From: Micromonospora echinofusca
GTDB lineage: Bacteria; Actinomycetota; Actinomycetes; Mycobacteriales; Micromonosporaceae
Reading direction: 5' to 3'
Length of the DNA stretch: 64,000 nucleotides
Assembly: GCF_900091445.1 (NCBI RefSeq)
Contig: NZ_LT607733.1
Coordinates: forward strand, 3,995,001 to 4,059,000
This document shows positions 39,607-48,008 of the stretch, piece by piece. The notes under the pieces were generated by a model. The model did not search any database, was not told the origin of the DNA, and saw only the letters and a program-made list of their open reading frames with translations. Within the stretch, counting starts at the first letter, position 1, and the number at the start of each line of letters is the position of its first letter. Made by a program: the position numbers and the translations under genes.

Positions 39607-40248
39607 TTACTCGCCGCTGTTGTCGGCGACTGTGCCGGTGTCACCGGCCGCTGCGGGCTCGCCGGCCGGGGCGCCCTCGGCGTCCCGCTCCCTCGGCCCG
39701 CCTCGGGTGGCCGTGGCGGCGACCGCTGCGGCCTTGGTGGCGCGGTGCGGCGCGAGCACCATGATCATGTTTCGACCGTCCTGCTTGGGAGCGGCCTCGA
39801 CGTACCCCAGCTCCGAGATCTCCGACTCGAGCCGGCGCAGGAGCCGGTAACCCAGCTCCGGGCGGCTCTGCTCGCGACCGCGGAACATGATCGTCACCTT
39901 GACCTTGTCGCCGGCCTTCAGGAACCGCACCACGTGACCCTTCTTGGTCTCGTAGTCGTGCGGGTCGATCTTCGGCCGGAGCTTCATCTCCTTGATGACG
40001 GTCTGCTGCTGGTTACGCCGCGCTTCGCGCGCCTTGAGTGCGCTCTCGTACTTGAACTTGCCGAAGTCCATGAGCTTGCACACCGGCGGGCGCGCCATCG
40101 GCGCAACCTCGACCAGGTCCAGGTCGACGTCCGCGGCCAGCTGAAGGGCGCGCTCCAGCGGGACGATGCCCACCTGCTCACCCTCGGGGCCGACCAGTCG
40201 GACCTCACGTGCCCGGATCTGCTCGTTCACGCGTGGTTCGACGCTGAT
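39607..40248 (-). CDS. infC: Translation initiation factor IF-3
   Basis: IF-3 prevents subunit joining and checks the start codon and initiator tRNA. The protein of about 213 residues has the N-terminal domain ([20 protein letters not shown]), the linker [17 protein letters not shown], and the C-terminal domain ([16 protein letters not shown] to MIMVLAP), plus an acidic Ala/Gly-rich tail. No ATG or GTG precedes the conserved N-terminus at a ribosome-binding site. A consensus AGGAGG (40253-40258) lies 4 nt before an ATC at 40246-40248, so I place the start there; a TTG at 40266 upstream of that site is less likely. Rare start codons in infC are a known basis of IF-3 autoregulation. Confidence 0.93.
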   Translation of the reverse strand: MSVEPRVNEQIRAREVRLVGPEGEQVGIVPLERALQLAADVDLDLVEVAPMARPPVCKLMDFGKFKYESALKAREARRNQQQTVIKEMKLRPKIDPHDYETKKGHVVRFLKAGDKVKVTIMFRGREQSRPELGYRLLRRLESEISELGYVEAAPKQDGRNMIMVLAPHRATKAAAVAATATRGGPRERDAEGAPAGEPAAAGDTGTVADNSGE

Positions 40249-40563
40249 GGGGCCTCCTCGAGTCAAAATCTCTGCGTGGCCGACCCCGCGGCTCCCGGGT
40301 GGGAGCCGACCTGGAAAGCAGAAGGCCCCGGCGCATGCCAGGGCCCGCTCGACCGGTCGGCACGATCACATGATCGCGCATCCGGTGCCGGGACGTGCCC
40401 GGAACCGGTGACCGGACCCGGCCACCGTGGTGGCGACTCGGGTGGGAGCAGGCGCTCCTCTTTCAAGGCTGTCGTGCATGGCGCGACTGCGCACACGCGG
40501 GACAGCCTGGTCGACTTGCCCACACTACACCCTCACCGGGGCGAGCACCCACCCGGCACCCGG
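40249..40563 (-). promoter_or_regulatory. infC leader region
   Basis: This 315-bp non-coding stretch precedes the IF-3 operon. It contains a possible -10 TAGTGT (40522-40527), a GGAGCGCCTGCTCC hairpin (about 40447-40460), and near its end a terminator-like hairpin (40324-40345). Long untranslated leaders are usual for this operon. I cannot match it to a known L20 leader by eye. An 86-codon reading frame across it (40263-40523) looks non-coding. Confidence 0.45.
40324..40345 (-). terminator. Possible attenuator hairpin in the infC leader
   Basis: GGCCCTGGC-ATGC-GCCGGGGCC on the minus strand forms a 9-bp stem with a tetraloop, then TTCTGCTTTCC. It lies 75 nt before the infC start and could stop transcription early. 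Confidence 0.4.
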
Positions 40564-41037
40564 TCAGCGGCCGGTGGCGCCCTCGGCGAGCCGGGCCTGG
40601 TGCGCCTGGTGCAGCCGGCGCAGGGCGCGGACCCCTTCCACGGCCCGCTCCTTGTCGGCGGCCTGGAGTGCGACAATCGGCAGCAGGTCGTCGTCGTGCA
40701 GCTCCAGGCTGGCCCACGGCGCGCCCCGGTCGAAGCGGACGCCCCGGACGACCTCCCACGGCAGCTCGTACGAGCCGACGAGATTGCGGACACGCACGCC
40801 CCGCGCGGTCGCGTCGACCCGGGGGCGGGTGAAGATCAGGAGGGCGAGCGCGCCCAGGATGCCGAGCCCGACCATCGCGATCTGGTCGCCGCGCTGGAAG
40901 CTGCCGTAGCCGTTGCCGGTCGCGCCGCTCAGCGTCGTCGCCAACAGGCTGAACACCACGAACAGCACGGCTGCGGAGACCCAGCAGACCAGCCGGACGC
41001 GGTGCGGACGGAGGTGGACGGACTCGGTTTCGCTCAC
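40564..41037 (-). CDS. Membrane protein with PH-like domain
   Basis: The 157-residue protein has two hydrophobic segments (about 16-38 and 53-70) followed by a soluble PH-like domain (about 72-140) with the VDATARGVRVRNLVGSYELPWEVVRGVRF pattern, here split as VRVRNLVGSYELPW and VVRGVRFDRG. This matches the small PH-domain membrane proteins common in actinobacteria, whose role is unknown. It starts with GTG overlapping the YdcZ gene stop (GTGA) and is the last gene of the his-linked set. Confidence 0.85.
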   Translation of the reverse strand: MSETESVHLRPHRVRLVCWVSAAVLFVVFSLLATTLSGATGNGYGSFQRGDQIAMVGLGILGALALLIFTRPRVDATARGVRVRNLVGSYELPWEVVRGVRFDRGAPWASLELHDDDLLPIVALQAADKERAVEGVRALRRLHQAHQARLAEGATGR

Positions 41038-42074
41038 CCCACCAGTCTGCCACCCGCACCCGGCCGCTCCCGCGCCGCCACACGTTCCACAGGCGGGGCG
41101 GCCTTCCCGGGACCCCGCCGACCGCGCCCCCGGCCGGCGACCAGGGCCGCCGTCAGGGTGAGCAGCGCCCCGGCGAGCACCGGCAGCCGCAGGCCGGGGC
41201 CGCCCGGCAGCAGCGCGTCCAGCAGCAGGGCGCCGCCCAGCTGGCCGGCGACCAGGGCGAGCCCGGTCCGCAGCACGCCGACCACCGGGACCCCGACCAG
41301 CAGGGCCGCCACGATGACGACGCCGAGCAGGCCGCCGGTGTAGAGGTACCAGTCGCCCGGCCAGGTCGGGCGCGGCCCGGTGAGGGCCCCGGCCAGCGCC
41401 GCGACCAGCAGTACGACGGGCGTGGCCGTAGCGAAGTTGACCACCATCCCGGCGGCGGCAGAGCTGGCGGCGGAGACGCGTGCGTTCAGCGCGGACTGGA
41501 GCGCGACGCCCAGCCCGCCGGCCACGGCGAGCAGGACCAGACCGAGGGCGAGGTCGCCGACGGGCTGGCCGAGCTGGGCCAGCGTCACGGCCGCCACGCC
41601 GAGCAGCGCCCCGGCCACCCGTGCCCGGGTGAGCGCCAGCCGTCCCACGGGTGCCAGCCCGGCCCGGTCGACGGCCAGCCCGCCGAGGCTGCCGCCGGCG
41701 ACCTGGGCGATGGTGAAGACCGCCACCCCGAGCACCGGCACGATGTACGCGCCGGCCAGCACGATCGCCGCCCCGCCGAGCCCGCCCAGGTACGTCCACC
41801 AGGGCAGCCGGGCCCGGCGTAGCGCGGCGAGGCCGGTGCGGGCCGACGGCAACGCCAGCACCCCGAGGCCCACCAGCAGGGCCCCGCCGAGGTTGTTGAC
41901 CACCGCGCCGAGGGTCGCGTTGCCGGCCCGCTCGCCCAGCTCGGCGTTGGCCGCGCCCTGGGCCGCCGAGGCGACGCCGGCGAGGGTGACCAGGGTCAGC
42001 GCCGCCCACGGCGGCAGGGCGCGCGACACCGCCGACGGCGCCGCGGCGCCCGCCGCCGTGGGCGGGTGGCTCAC
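41034..42074 (-). CDS. DMT-superfamily transporter, YdcZ type (two-repeat)
   Basis: The 346-residue protein has about ten hydrophobic segments arranged as two similar halves (about 20-165 and 175-320), each starting with a GAVVNNLGGALLVGL-like or GMVVNFATATPVVLLV motif. This is the fused form of the YdcZ (DUF606) family in the drug/metabolite transporter superfamily. Substrate unknown. The GTG start overlaps the hisG stop (GTGA) and the stop overlaps the PH-domain gene. The hydrophilic C-terminal tail is Arg/Gly-rich. Confidence 0.85.
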   Translation of the reverse strand: MSHPPTAAGAAAPSAVSRALPPWAALTLVTLAGVASAAQGAANAELGERAGNATLGAVVNNLGGALLVGLGVLALPSARTGLAALRRARLPWWTYLGGLGGAAIVLAGAYIVPVLGVAVFTIAQVAGGSLGGLAVDRAGLAPVGRLALTRARVAGALLGVAAVTLAQLGQPVGDLALGLVLLAVAGGLGVALQSALNARVSAASSAAAGMVVNFATATPVVLLVAALAGALTGPRPTWPGDWYLYTGGLLGVVIVAALLVGVPVVGVLRTGLALVAGQLGGALLLDALLPGGPGLRLPVLAGALLTLTAALVAGRGRGRRGPGKAAPPVERVAARERPGAGGRLVG

Positions 42075-42916
42075 AGCCGGCAGGCGTGGATGTTGGTGAC
42101 CAGGATCGCGCGGGCGCCGAGCTCGTACAGCTCGTCCATGATCCGGTGCACGTCGTCGCGGAGCACCATCGCCTGCACCGCCACCCAGCCCTCGCGGTGC
42201 AGCGGCGAGACGGTCGGCGACTCGATGCCCGGGGTCAGCGAGCTGGCCCGGTCGAGCAGGCCGGCGGGCACGTCGTAGGCGAGCATCACGTAGCGGCGGG
42301 CGACCAGCACCCCGTGCAGCCGGCGCAGCAGCTGCGCGGACTGCGGGTGGCTCTCGGCGGCGGCGCGGCGCACCAGCACCGCCGACGAGCGCAGCAGCGG
42401 CTCGCCGAAGACCACCAGGCCGGCCTGGCGCAGCGTGGCGCCCGTCTCCACCACGTCCGCGACCACGTCGGCGACGCCGAGGCGTACGGCGTTCTCCACC
42501 GCGCCGTCGAGGCGGATCACCTCGGCCTCGAGCCCCAGCTCCGTGAGGTGCCGCTCGACCAGCCCCGGGTACGCGGTGGCGATGCGGTGCCCGCCCAGCT
42601 CCCGCACCGAGGCGATGTCGTCGGGGCGGGCGGCGAAGCGGAAGGTGGCCCGGCCGAAGGCGAGGTCGACGACCTCCTCGGCGGGGGCGCCGGAGTCGAT
42701 CAGCAGGTCCCGGCCGGTGATGCCCAGGTCCAGGTCGCCGGAGCCGACGTAGGTAGCGATGTCCTTCGGGCGCAGGTAGAAGAACTCGACGTCGTTCGCC
42801 TCGTCGCGGCAGACGAGGTCCTTCGGGTCGGTGCGCTGACGGTAGCCCGCCTCGCGCAGCATCTGGGCGGCCGGCTCGGCCAGGGTGCCCTTGTTGGGGA
42901 TGGCGACACGCAGCAT
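42071..42916 (-). CDS. hisG: ATP phosphoribosyltransferase (long form)
   Basis: HisG catalyses the first, feedback-controlled step of histidine synthesis, joining ATP and PRPP. The 281-residue product is the long, autonomous form: catalytic domains (about 1-205) begin MLRVAIPNKGTLAEPAAQML with GSGDLDLGITGRDLL and DVVETGATLRQAGL, and a C-terminal histidine-binding ACT-like domain (about 210-281) ends in ARAILVTNIHACRL. GGAG lies 8 nt before the start. It follows hisE by 45 nt. Confidence 0.97.
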   Translation of the reverse strand: MLRVAIPNKGTLAEPAAQMLREAGYRQRTDPKDLVCRDEANDVEFFYLRPKDIATYVGSGDLDLGITGRDLLIDSGAPAEEVVDLAFGRATFRFAARPDDIASVRELGGHRIATAYPGLVERHLTELGLEAEVIRLDGAVENAVRLGVADVVADVVETGATLRQAGLVVFGEPLLRSSAVLVRRAAAESHPQSAQLLRRLHGVLVARRYVMLAYDVPAGLLDRASSLTPGIESPTVSPLHREGWVAVQAMVLRDDVHRIMDELYELGARAILVTNIHACRL

Positions 42917-42961
42917 GACGGAGTGCTCCTTCGATCGAAACTGATCAACGACGGGGCGCAC

Positions 42962-43225
42962 TCACAGATGTCGGTAGACGTCCTTCAGGTCGAGACCGCT
43001 GGCCAGCATCAGCACCTGGACCTGGTAGAGCAGCTGGGAGATCTCCTCCGCCGTACGCTCCGGTCCCTCGTGCTCGGCGGCCATCCACGACTCGGCCGCC
43101 TCCTCGACGACCTTCTTGCCGATGAAGTGCACGCCCTTCTCGAGCGCGGCGACCGTGCCCGAGCCGGGGGTGCCCGCAGCGGCCTTGGCCTGCAGCTCGG
43201 CGAACAACTCCTCGAACGTCTTCAC
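42962..43225 (-). CDS. hisE: Phosphoribosyl-ATP pyrophosphatase
   Basis: HisE hydrolyses phosphoribosyl-ATP, the product of HisG, in step two of histidine synthesis. The 87-residue all-helical protein has the MazG-like motif in [18 protein letters not shown] and [14 protein letters not shown], which holds the metal-binding acids. It stands alone rather than fused to HisI, as in other actinobacteria, and is directly upstream of hisG. The rest of the his pathway is not in this window. Confidence 0.96.
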   Translation of the reverse strand: MKTFEELFAELQAKAAAGTPGSGTVAALEKGVHFIGKKVVEEAAESWMAAEHEGPERTAEEISQLLYQVQVLMLASGLDLKDVYRHL

Positions 43226-43283
43226 GCCGCGATTCTTCCAGCCGCCCCGACGACCCCGGTGCGCCGGGTAGGGGCCCCGTTCA

Positions 43284-43322
43284 CCGACCGGGAACGCCGC
43301 ACGGCGGTGCGTCCCCGGTCGG
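43284..43322 (-). terminator. Riboflavin operon terminator
   Basis: CCGACCGGGAACGC (43284-43297) pairs with GCGTCCCCGGTCGG (43309-43322), 14 bp with one G-U type mismatch and an 11-nt loop, 9 nt after the ribH stop. Confidence 0.65.
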
Positions 43323-43330
43323 GCGCGGGA

Positions 43331-43828
43331 TCAGCCGCCGAAGCCGACCCGGTGGCCGTTGCCGGCGAGGTCGCGGATCGTCAGCGCGGCGTCCAGGGCG
43401 GCGACGGTGGCCGACCAGCCCTTGTCCTCCGCCGAGCCGGGCAGCCCGGCGCGGTCCCGGGCCTGCGCGAGGGTGTCGACGGTCAGCACGCCGTGCGCGA
43501 CCGGCTTGCCCTCGTCCAGCGCCACCCGGGTCAGCCCGTCCGTCACGGACCGGCAGACGTAGTCGAAGTGGGCCGTGGCGCCCCGCACCACCACACCGAG
43601 GGCGACCACGACGTCGCAGCGCCGCGCGAGGGCCTGGGCCACCACCGGCAGCTCGACCGAGCCGGCCACCCGTGCGGTGACCGCCCGGGCCCCGCACGCC
43701 TCGGCGGCGGCGACCGCCCGGTCGAGCATGTGGTCGGTCAGCTCGCCGTGCCAGCGGGCCGCGACCACGCCGACGGTCATCCCGGCGGCGTCGACCGCCG
43801 TCACTCCCGGTTCACCGAAACCCGCCAC
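43331..43828 (-). CDS. ribH: 6,7-dimethyl-8-ribityllumazine synthase
   Basis: RibH condenses the RibA/RibD-derived pyrimidine with dihydroxybutanone phosphate to make lumazine. The 165-residue protein has VVAARWHGELTDHML, VAGSVELPVVAQALA and GVVVRGATAHFDYVCRSVTDGL, the last carrying the catalytic histidine. GTG 43828 has GGAG 7 nt upstream and lies 2 nt after the ribBA stop. It is the final gene of the FMN-controlled operon. Confidence 0.96.
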   Translation of the reverse strand: MAGFGEPGVTAVDAAGMTVGVVAARWHGELTDHMLDRAVAAAEACGARAVTARVAGSVELPVVAQALARRCDVVVALGVVVRGATAHFDYVCRSVTDGLTRVALDEGKPVAHGVLTVDTLAQARDRAGLPGSAEDKGWSATVAALDAALTIRDLAGNGHRVGFGG

Positions 43829-43830
43829 GC

Positions 43831-45096
43831 CTACGCTCCGATCTCGTCGCCGAGGACGGGGCGGCCCATGGGTGCCTCGGTCACCTCGTCCAGCTCGTCC
43901 AGCAGGTGTCCCATCCGGTCCCGCTTGGTGCGCAGGTAGCGCACGTTCTCCGGGTGCGGGCGCACCGGCAGCCCCTCGCGGCCGGTGACGGTCAGCCCGT
44001 AGCCCTCCAGCCCGGCGCGCTTGGCCGGGTTGTTGGTGAGCAACCGCATCGAGCGCACCCCGATGTCGTAGAGGATCTGCGCGCCGGTGCCGTAGTCGCG
44101 GGCGTCGGCCGGCAGGCCCAGGTCGAGGTTGGCGTCGACCGTGTCGCGGCCCTGGTCCTGGAGCTGGTACGCCTGGAGCTTGTGCAGCAGGCCGATGCCG
44201 CGCCCCTCGTGGCCGCGTACGTAGAGCACCACGCCCCGCCCTTCCCGGGCGACCCGGTCCAGGGCGGCGTCGAGCTGCGGGCCGCAGTCGCAGCGCACCG
44301 AGCCGAACACGTCGCCGGTGAGGCACTCGGAGTGCACCCGCACCAGCACGTCGCGCCCGTCGCCGATCTCACCCGCGACCAGGGCGACGTGCTCGGCCGA
44401 GTCGTGCTCGCTGCGGTAACCCAGGGCCCGGAACACGCCGTGGCGGGTGGGCATCCGGGCGTCGGCGACCAGCTCGACCTGCTTCTCGGTGCGCCGCCGG
44501 TACGCGACGAGGTCGGCGATCGTGATCAGGGTCAGCGAGTGCTCGGCGCAGAACTTCTCCAGGTCCGGCACCCGCATCATGGTGCCGTCGTCGTTGACCA
44601 GCTCGCAGAGCACGCCGGCGGGGCGCAGCCCGGCCAGCCGGGTCAGGTCGACGGCGGCCTCGGTGTGCCCGGGCCGGCGCAGCACGCCGCCCTCGCGGGC
44701 CCGCAGCGGCACCACGTGCCCGGGGCGGGCCAGGTCGGCCGGGCCGGTGCCGGGGTCGGCGAGCAGCCGGATGGTGTGCGCCCGGTCGGCGGCGGAGATG
44801 CCGGTGCTGACGCCCTCGCGGGCGTCGACGGTCACCGTGTAGGCGGTGCCGCGCCGGTCCTGGTTGGTGTGGTGCTGCGGCGGCAGGTCCAGCCGGTCGC
44901 ACTCGCTCTCGGTCAGCGGCGCGCAGATGTAGCCCGACGTGTGGCGCACCATGAACGCGAGCAGCTCCGTCGTCGCCAGCTCGGCGGCGAAGATCAGGTC
45001 GCCCTCGTTCTCCCGGTCGGCGTCGTCGACCACGACGACGGGCCGGCCGGCGGCGATGTCGGCCACCGCCTGCTCGATGCTCGCGAAGATGGTCAT
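43831..45096 (-). CDS. ribBA: Bifunctional DHBP synthase / GTP cyclohydrolase II
   Basis: This fusion supplies both precursors of riboflavin. The N-terminal RibB domain (about 1-205) makes dihydroxybutanone phosphate and has [21 protein letters not shown] and [21 protein letters not shown] (split by its catalytic acids). The C-terminal RibA domain (about 207-405) opens the GTP imidazole ring; its zinc cysteines are in [17 protein letters not shown], with [13 protein letters not shown] after it. 421 residues is normal for the fusion. It lies 67 nt after the transporter gene. Confidence 0.97.
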   Translation of the reverse strand: MTIFASIEQAVADIAAGRPVVVVDDADRENEGDLIFAAELATTELLAFMVRHTSGYICAPLTESECDRLDLPPQHHTNQDRRGTAYTVTVDAREGVSTGISAADRAHTIRLLADPGTGPADLARPGHVVPLRAREGGVLRRPGHTEAAVDLTRLAGLRPAGVLCELVNDDGTMMRVPDLEKFCAEHSLTLITIADLVAYRRRTEKQVELVADARMPTRHGVFRALGYRSEHDSAEHVALVAGEIGDGRDVLVRVHSECLTGDVFGSVRCDCGPQLDAALDRVAREGRGVVLYVRGHEGRGIGLLHKLQAYQLQDQGRDTVDANLDLGLPADARDYGTGAQILYDIGVRSMRLLTNNPAKRAGLEGYGLTVTGREGLPVRPHPENVRYLRTKRDRMGHLLDELDEVTEAPMGRPVLGDEIGA

Positions 45097-45163
45097 GCCG
45101 GCACTCCGCTCCGCCGCGTGCCGCCGTGAGGCAGCACCGCCCCGTGCCCGATGATTCGCTCGC

Positions 45164-45862
45164 TCATGCCACGGCCTCCGAGTAGGTCGACGGGATCGGG
45201 GCGGGCGCCGGGCGGGCGACCCGAGAGGTGCGCCACCAGGCCACCAGGCCCCAGGCGCAGAAGGCGCCGTAGACGAGGTACATGGCCGCCGAGGGGTAGA
45301 AGCCGCCGCGCAGCAGCAGCGGCACGCCGACCGCGTCGACGGCGATCCAGATGAGCCAGAAGTCCACCCAGCCGCGCGCCATCCCGTACGTGGCGAGCAG
45401 GCTGCCGGTGAGGATCCAGGCGTCCGGCAGCGGCCCCCAGGAGCCGAGGGCGGCGAGCACCGGGTACGCCGCGGCGGTGCCGATCACGGCCGCGAGCAGC
45501 AGGCCCAGCCGTTCCCGGCCGGTGGCCCAGCGGGGCGCCACCGCGCTCCGGTCGCCGTCGACGCCCCGGCGGCGGTGCTGCGACCAACGCCACCAGCCGT
45601 AGACGCTGACCGAGAAGAAGAAGACCTGCCGGCCGGCCTGCCCGTAGAGGTCGTGCGCCTGCGGGGTGGCGAAGACGCCGCCCAGGAAGACGGTGAACAG
45701 CAACGCGTTGCCGATCATGCCGACGGGCCAGGCCCAGACCAGCCGGCGCAGGCCGAACACCGCCGAAGCCAGCCCGAAGCCGTTGCCGACGATCTCGCGG
45801 ACCAGCACCGGCGAGCCGGCGACGTCGACCTGCGCGTCGAGCAGCCAGCCGAGCGGGCCCAT
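45164..45862 (-). CDS. ribM: PnuC-family vitamin transporter, probable riboflavin transporter
   Basis: The 232-residue protein has about seven hydrophobic segments and the PnuC-family features [24 protein letters not shown] and [12 protein letters not shown]. PnuC itself carries nicotinamide riboside, but members lying inside FMN-riboswitch operons (PnuX/RibM of Corynebacterium and Streptomyces) take up riboflavin. Its place between ribE and ribBA, with a 1-nt overlap with ribE (TGATG), supports the riboflavin role. This is inferred from context; substrate-site residues were not analysed. Confidence 0.85.
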   Translation of the reverse strand: MGPLGWLLDAQVDVAGSPVLVREIVGNGFGLASAVFGLRRLVWAWPVGMIGNALLFTVFLGGVFATPQAHDLYGQAGRQVFFFSVSVYGWWRWSQHRRRGVDGDRSAVAPRWATGRERLGLLLAAVIGTAAAYPVLAALGSWGPLPDAWILTGSLLATYGMARGWVDFWLIWIAVDAVGVPLLLRGGFYPSAAMYLVYGAFCAWGLVAWWRTSRVARPAPAPIPSTYSEAVA

Positions 45863-46530
45863 CAGGCCGCTCCGCCCGGCAGCCCGGCGACCGGCAGCCC
45901 GCCGGGCGGGTCGGCGTCGGGGACGGCGGGCCCGGCCAGCCGGGCGCCCAGCAGTCGCTCGACGTACTTGGCGAGCACGTCCACCTCGAGGTTGACCGGG
46001 TCGCCGACACGGCGGGCGCCGAGGGTGGTCAGCTTCAGCGTGGTGGGGATCAGCCCGACCGCGAACCAGTCCTCCCCGACCCCGGCGACGGTCAGCGAGA
46101 CGCCGTCGACCGTGATCGAGCCCTTCTCCACCACGTACCGGGACAGGGCGGCAGGCAGCCGGAACCGGACGGTCTCCCACTGCGCGGCCGGCTCGCGGGC
46201 GACGACCTCGCCGACGCCGTCGACGTGCCCCTGCACGAGGTGCCCGCCGAGGCGGCTGCCCAGCGCGGCGGCCCGCTCCAGGTTGACCGGGTCGCCGGCG
46301 CGCAGCGCGCCCAGCGCGCTGCGGCGCAGGGTCTCCCCCATCACGTCCGCGGTGAAGGTCCCGTTCTCGACGTCGACCACGGTCAGGCAGACGCCGTTGA
46401 CCGCGATCGAATCGCCGTGCCGGGCGTCCGAGGTGACCAGCGGGCCGCGGACGGCGACCAGCGCCGAGTCCCCCGCCGTCTCGGTGACGCGGACGACCTC
46501 ACCCAACTCCTCGACGATGCCGGTGAACAT
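45862..46530 (-). CDS. ribE: Riboflavin synthase alpha chain
   Basis: This enzyme dismutates two lumazine molecules to riboflavin. The 222-residue protein shows the internal duplication of the family: MFTGIVEELGEV with GDSIAVNGVCLTVV in the first barrel, and LGGHLVQGHVDGVGEV with GSITVDGVSLTVAGV in the second. About 25 residues of low-complexity Pro/Gly/Ala tail follow the last helix. It starts 1 nt after the ribD stop. Confidence 0.96.
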   Translation of the reverse strand: MFTGIVEELGEVVRVTETAGDSALVAVRGPLVTSDARHGDSIAVNGVCLTVVDVENGTFTADVMGETLRRSALGALRAGDPVNLERAAALGSRLGGHLVQGHVDGVGEVVAREPAAQWETVRFRLPAALSRYVVEKGSITVDGVSLTVAGVGEDWFAVGLIPTTLKLTTLGARRVGDPVNLEVDVLAKYVERLLGARLAGPAVPDADPPGGLPVAGLPGGAA

Positions 46531-46531
46531 G

Positions 46532-47593
46532 TCAGCCCTCCCTCTTCCGGGGCAGCGCGGTGATCCGCAGGTCGGGTCCGACCTGCGTGACGTCGACGTA
46601 CTCCAGGTCGATGGCCTCGGCGATGGTGGTCACGCCGGCGTCGACGAGGGCGGTCGGGCCGGCGCCGAGCAGCCGGGGCGCCACGTAGCCGACGATCTTG
46701 TCGACGAGGCCTGCGGCCAGGAAGGCGCCGGCCAGCTTCGGACCGCCCTCCAGCAGCGCGGCGCGGACCCCGCGCCCGTGCAGCGCGGCGAGCAGCGCCG
46801 GCAGGTCGACGCGGCCGTCGGGGCCGGCGCCGACCTCCGCGGCGGTGGCGATCCAGGTGCGGGCCGCGCCGTCGCGGACCCGGGCGTCGGCCGGCGTACG
46901 CCCCTCGGTGTCCACCACCACCCGCAGCGGCTGCCGGATGGCGAGCGTGCCGTCGCGCAGGTTGCGGGCGGTGAGCCGGGGGTCGTCGGCGAGGACCGTG
47001 CCCACCCCGGCGAGGACCGCGTCGACGGTGCCGCGCAGCGCGTGCACGTCCATCCGGGCGGCCTCGGAGGTGATCCACATGCTGGTGCCGTCGGCCGCCG
47101 CCGACCTGCCGTCCAGCGTCGCGGCGAACTTCCAGATGACGTACGGCCAGCCGCGGCGCATCGAGGTGAGCCAGGCGATGTTGCCGGCCTCCGCCTCGCA
47201 GGCGCGTACCCCCGTGTCGACCTGGACCCCGGCGGCGCGCAGCGTGGCGGCGCCCCCGGTGGCCAGCGGGTTGGGGTCGGGCACGGCGATGACGACGCGG
47301 GCCACGCCGGCCCGCACGAGCGCGGTGCTGCAGGGGCCGGTGCGGCCGGTGTGGTCGCAGGGTTCCAGGGTGACCACGGCGGTGCCGCCGCGGGCCCGCT
47401 CCCCGGCCTGGGCGAGCGCGACGATCTCGGCGTGCGGCCCGCCGGCGTAGGCGTGGAACCCCTCGCCGACCACCTGCCCGTCCGCGTCGAGCAGCACGCA
47501 GCCGACCACCGGGTTGGGGCTGGTCGTGCCGAGACCGCGCGCGGCGAGTTCCACCGCGCGACGCATCGCCTCGTCGACGGAGACGCCGGCCAT
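46532..47593 (-). CDS. ribD: Bifunctional riboflavin deaminase/reductase
   Basis: RibD performs steps two and three of the pyrimidine branch. The N-terminal zinc deaminase domain (about 1-145) has the HAE motif in GGPHAEIVAL and the cysteines in TLEPCDHTGRTGPC. The C-terminal NADPH reductase domain (about 148-350) has KFAATLDGRSAAADG and LLEGGPKLAGAFL. I chose ATG 47593; a GTG 15 nt upstream is in frame. It is the first gene after the FMN riboswitch, 166 nt away. Confidence 0.95.
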   Translation of the reverse strand: MAGVSVDEAMRRAVELAARGLGTTSPNPVVGCVLLDADGQVVGEGFHAYAGGPHAEIVALAQAGERARGGTAVVTLEPCDHTGRTGPCSTALVRAGVARVVIAVPDPNPLATGGAATLRAAGVQVDTGVRACEAEAGNIAWLTSMRRGWPYVIWKFAATLDGRSAAADGTSMWITSEAARMDVHALRGTVDAVLAGVGTVLADDPRLTARNLRDGTLAIRQPLRVVVDTEGRTPADARVRDGAARTWIATAAEVGAGPDGRVDLPALLAALHGRGVRAALLEGGPKLAGAFLAAGLVDKIVGYVAPRLLGAGPTALVDAGVTTIAEAIDLEYVDVTQVGPDLRITALPRKREG

Positions 47594-47759
47594 GCCCTGC
47601 CCTCTCACTCGCCGGTCGACGCGCGGGCGGTGACGGGAGGCAACGGCATGGGGCCGCGAGCGTGCGGCGGCGGAGATCCGGGTACGGCGGAGCCGCCCCG
47701 GGGGGCGCGCACGGCACGCTGAACTCAGCGGCCGGGCAGGCCCGTCCGTCCCGCGCGCT
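47594..47759 (-). other. Riboswitch-to-ribD expression region
   Basis: The 166 bp between the aptamer and ribD are GC-rich with strong local pairing, for example GGGCGGCTCCGCC-like and GCGCGCCCCCCGGGG-like stems, but no T-run. The FMN-dependent switch helix should lie here; whether it acts on transcription or translation cannot be read directly. Confidence 0.4.
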
Positions 47760-47920
47760 GTCTCCCATCCGGACTGTCTGGGGGCGGGGGTTGCCCGCTC
47801 CCAACCGTCGGCCCCGGATTCTCACCAGGTCCACCGGGCGGCACGAGGCCGACCGGGTCGCGGGCTTACCACGGTCACGCCGTGGATCACCGCCGGTTCG
47901 GAATTACACCGAGTCCCGCC
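47760..47920 (-). ncRNA. FMN riboswitch (RFN element)
   Basis: On the minus strand the conserved blocks appear in order: GGGACTCGGTGTAATTCC with ACCGGCGGT, then GTAAGCCCGCGA, then GGTGAGAATCCGGGGCCGACGGT (split: GGTGAGAATCC and GGGGCCGACGGT), and finally AGTCCGGATGGGAGA. These are the universal core segments of the FMN aptamer. It controls the ribD-ribE-ribM-ribBA-ribH operon, switching it off when FMN is plentiful. Confidence 0.95.
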
Positions 47921-48008
47921 AGCGCGTGGTGGGTACACGGGAAGTGTTACACGCCGCACGGGGGGTCGCGCCACCCGGGCGGTGCACTTCACAGCAACAG
48001 CGCACGAA

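Noticed and set aside
40263..40523. An 86-codon frame in the infC leader
   Set aside because: No ribosome-binding site, atypical composition, and it overlaps the strong AGGAGG-linked start region of infC; more likely leader RNA.
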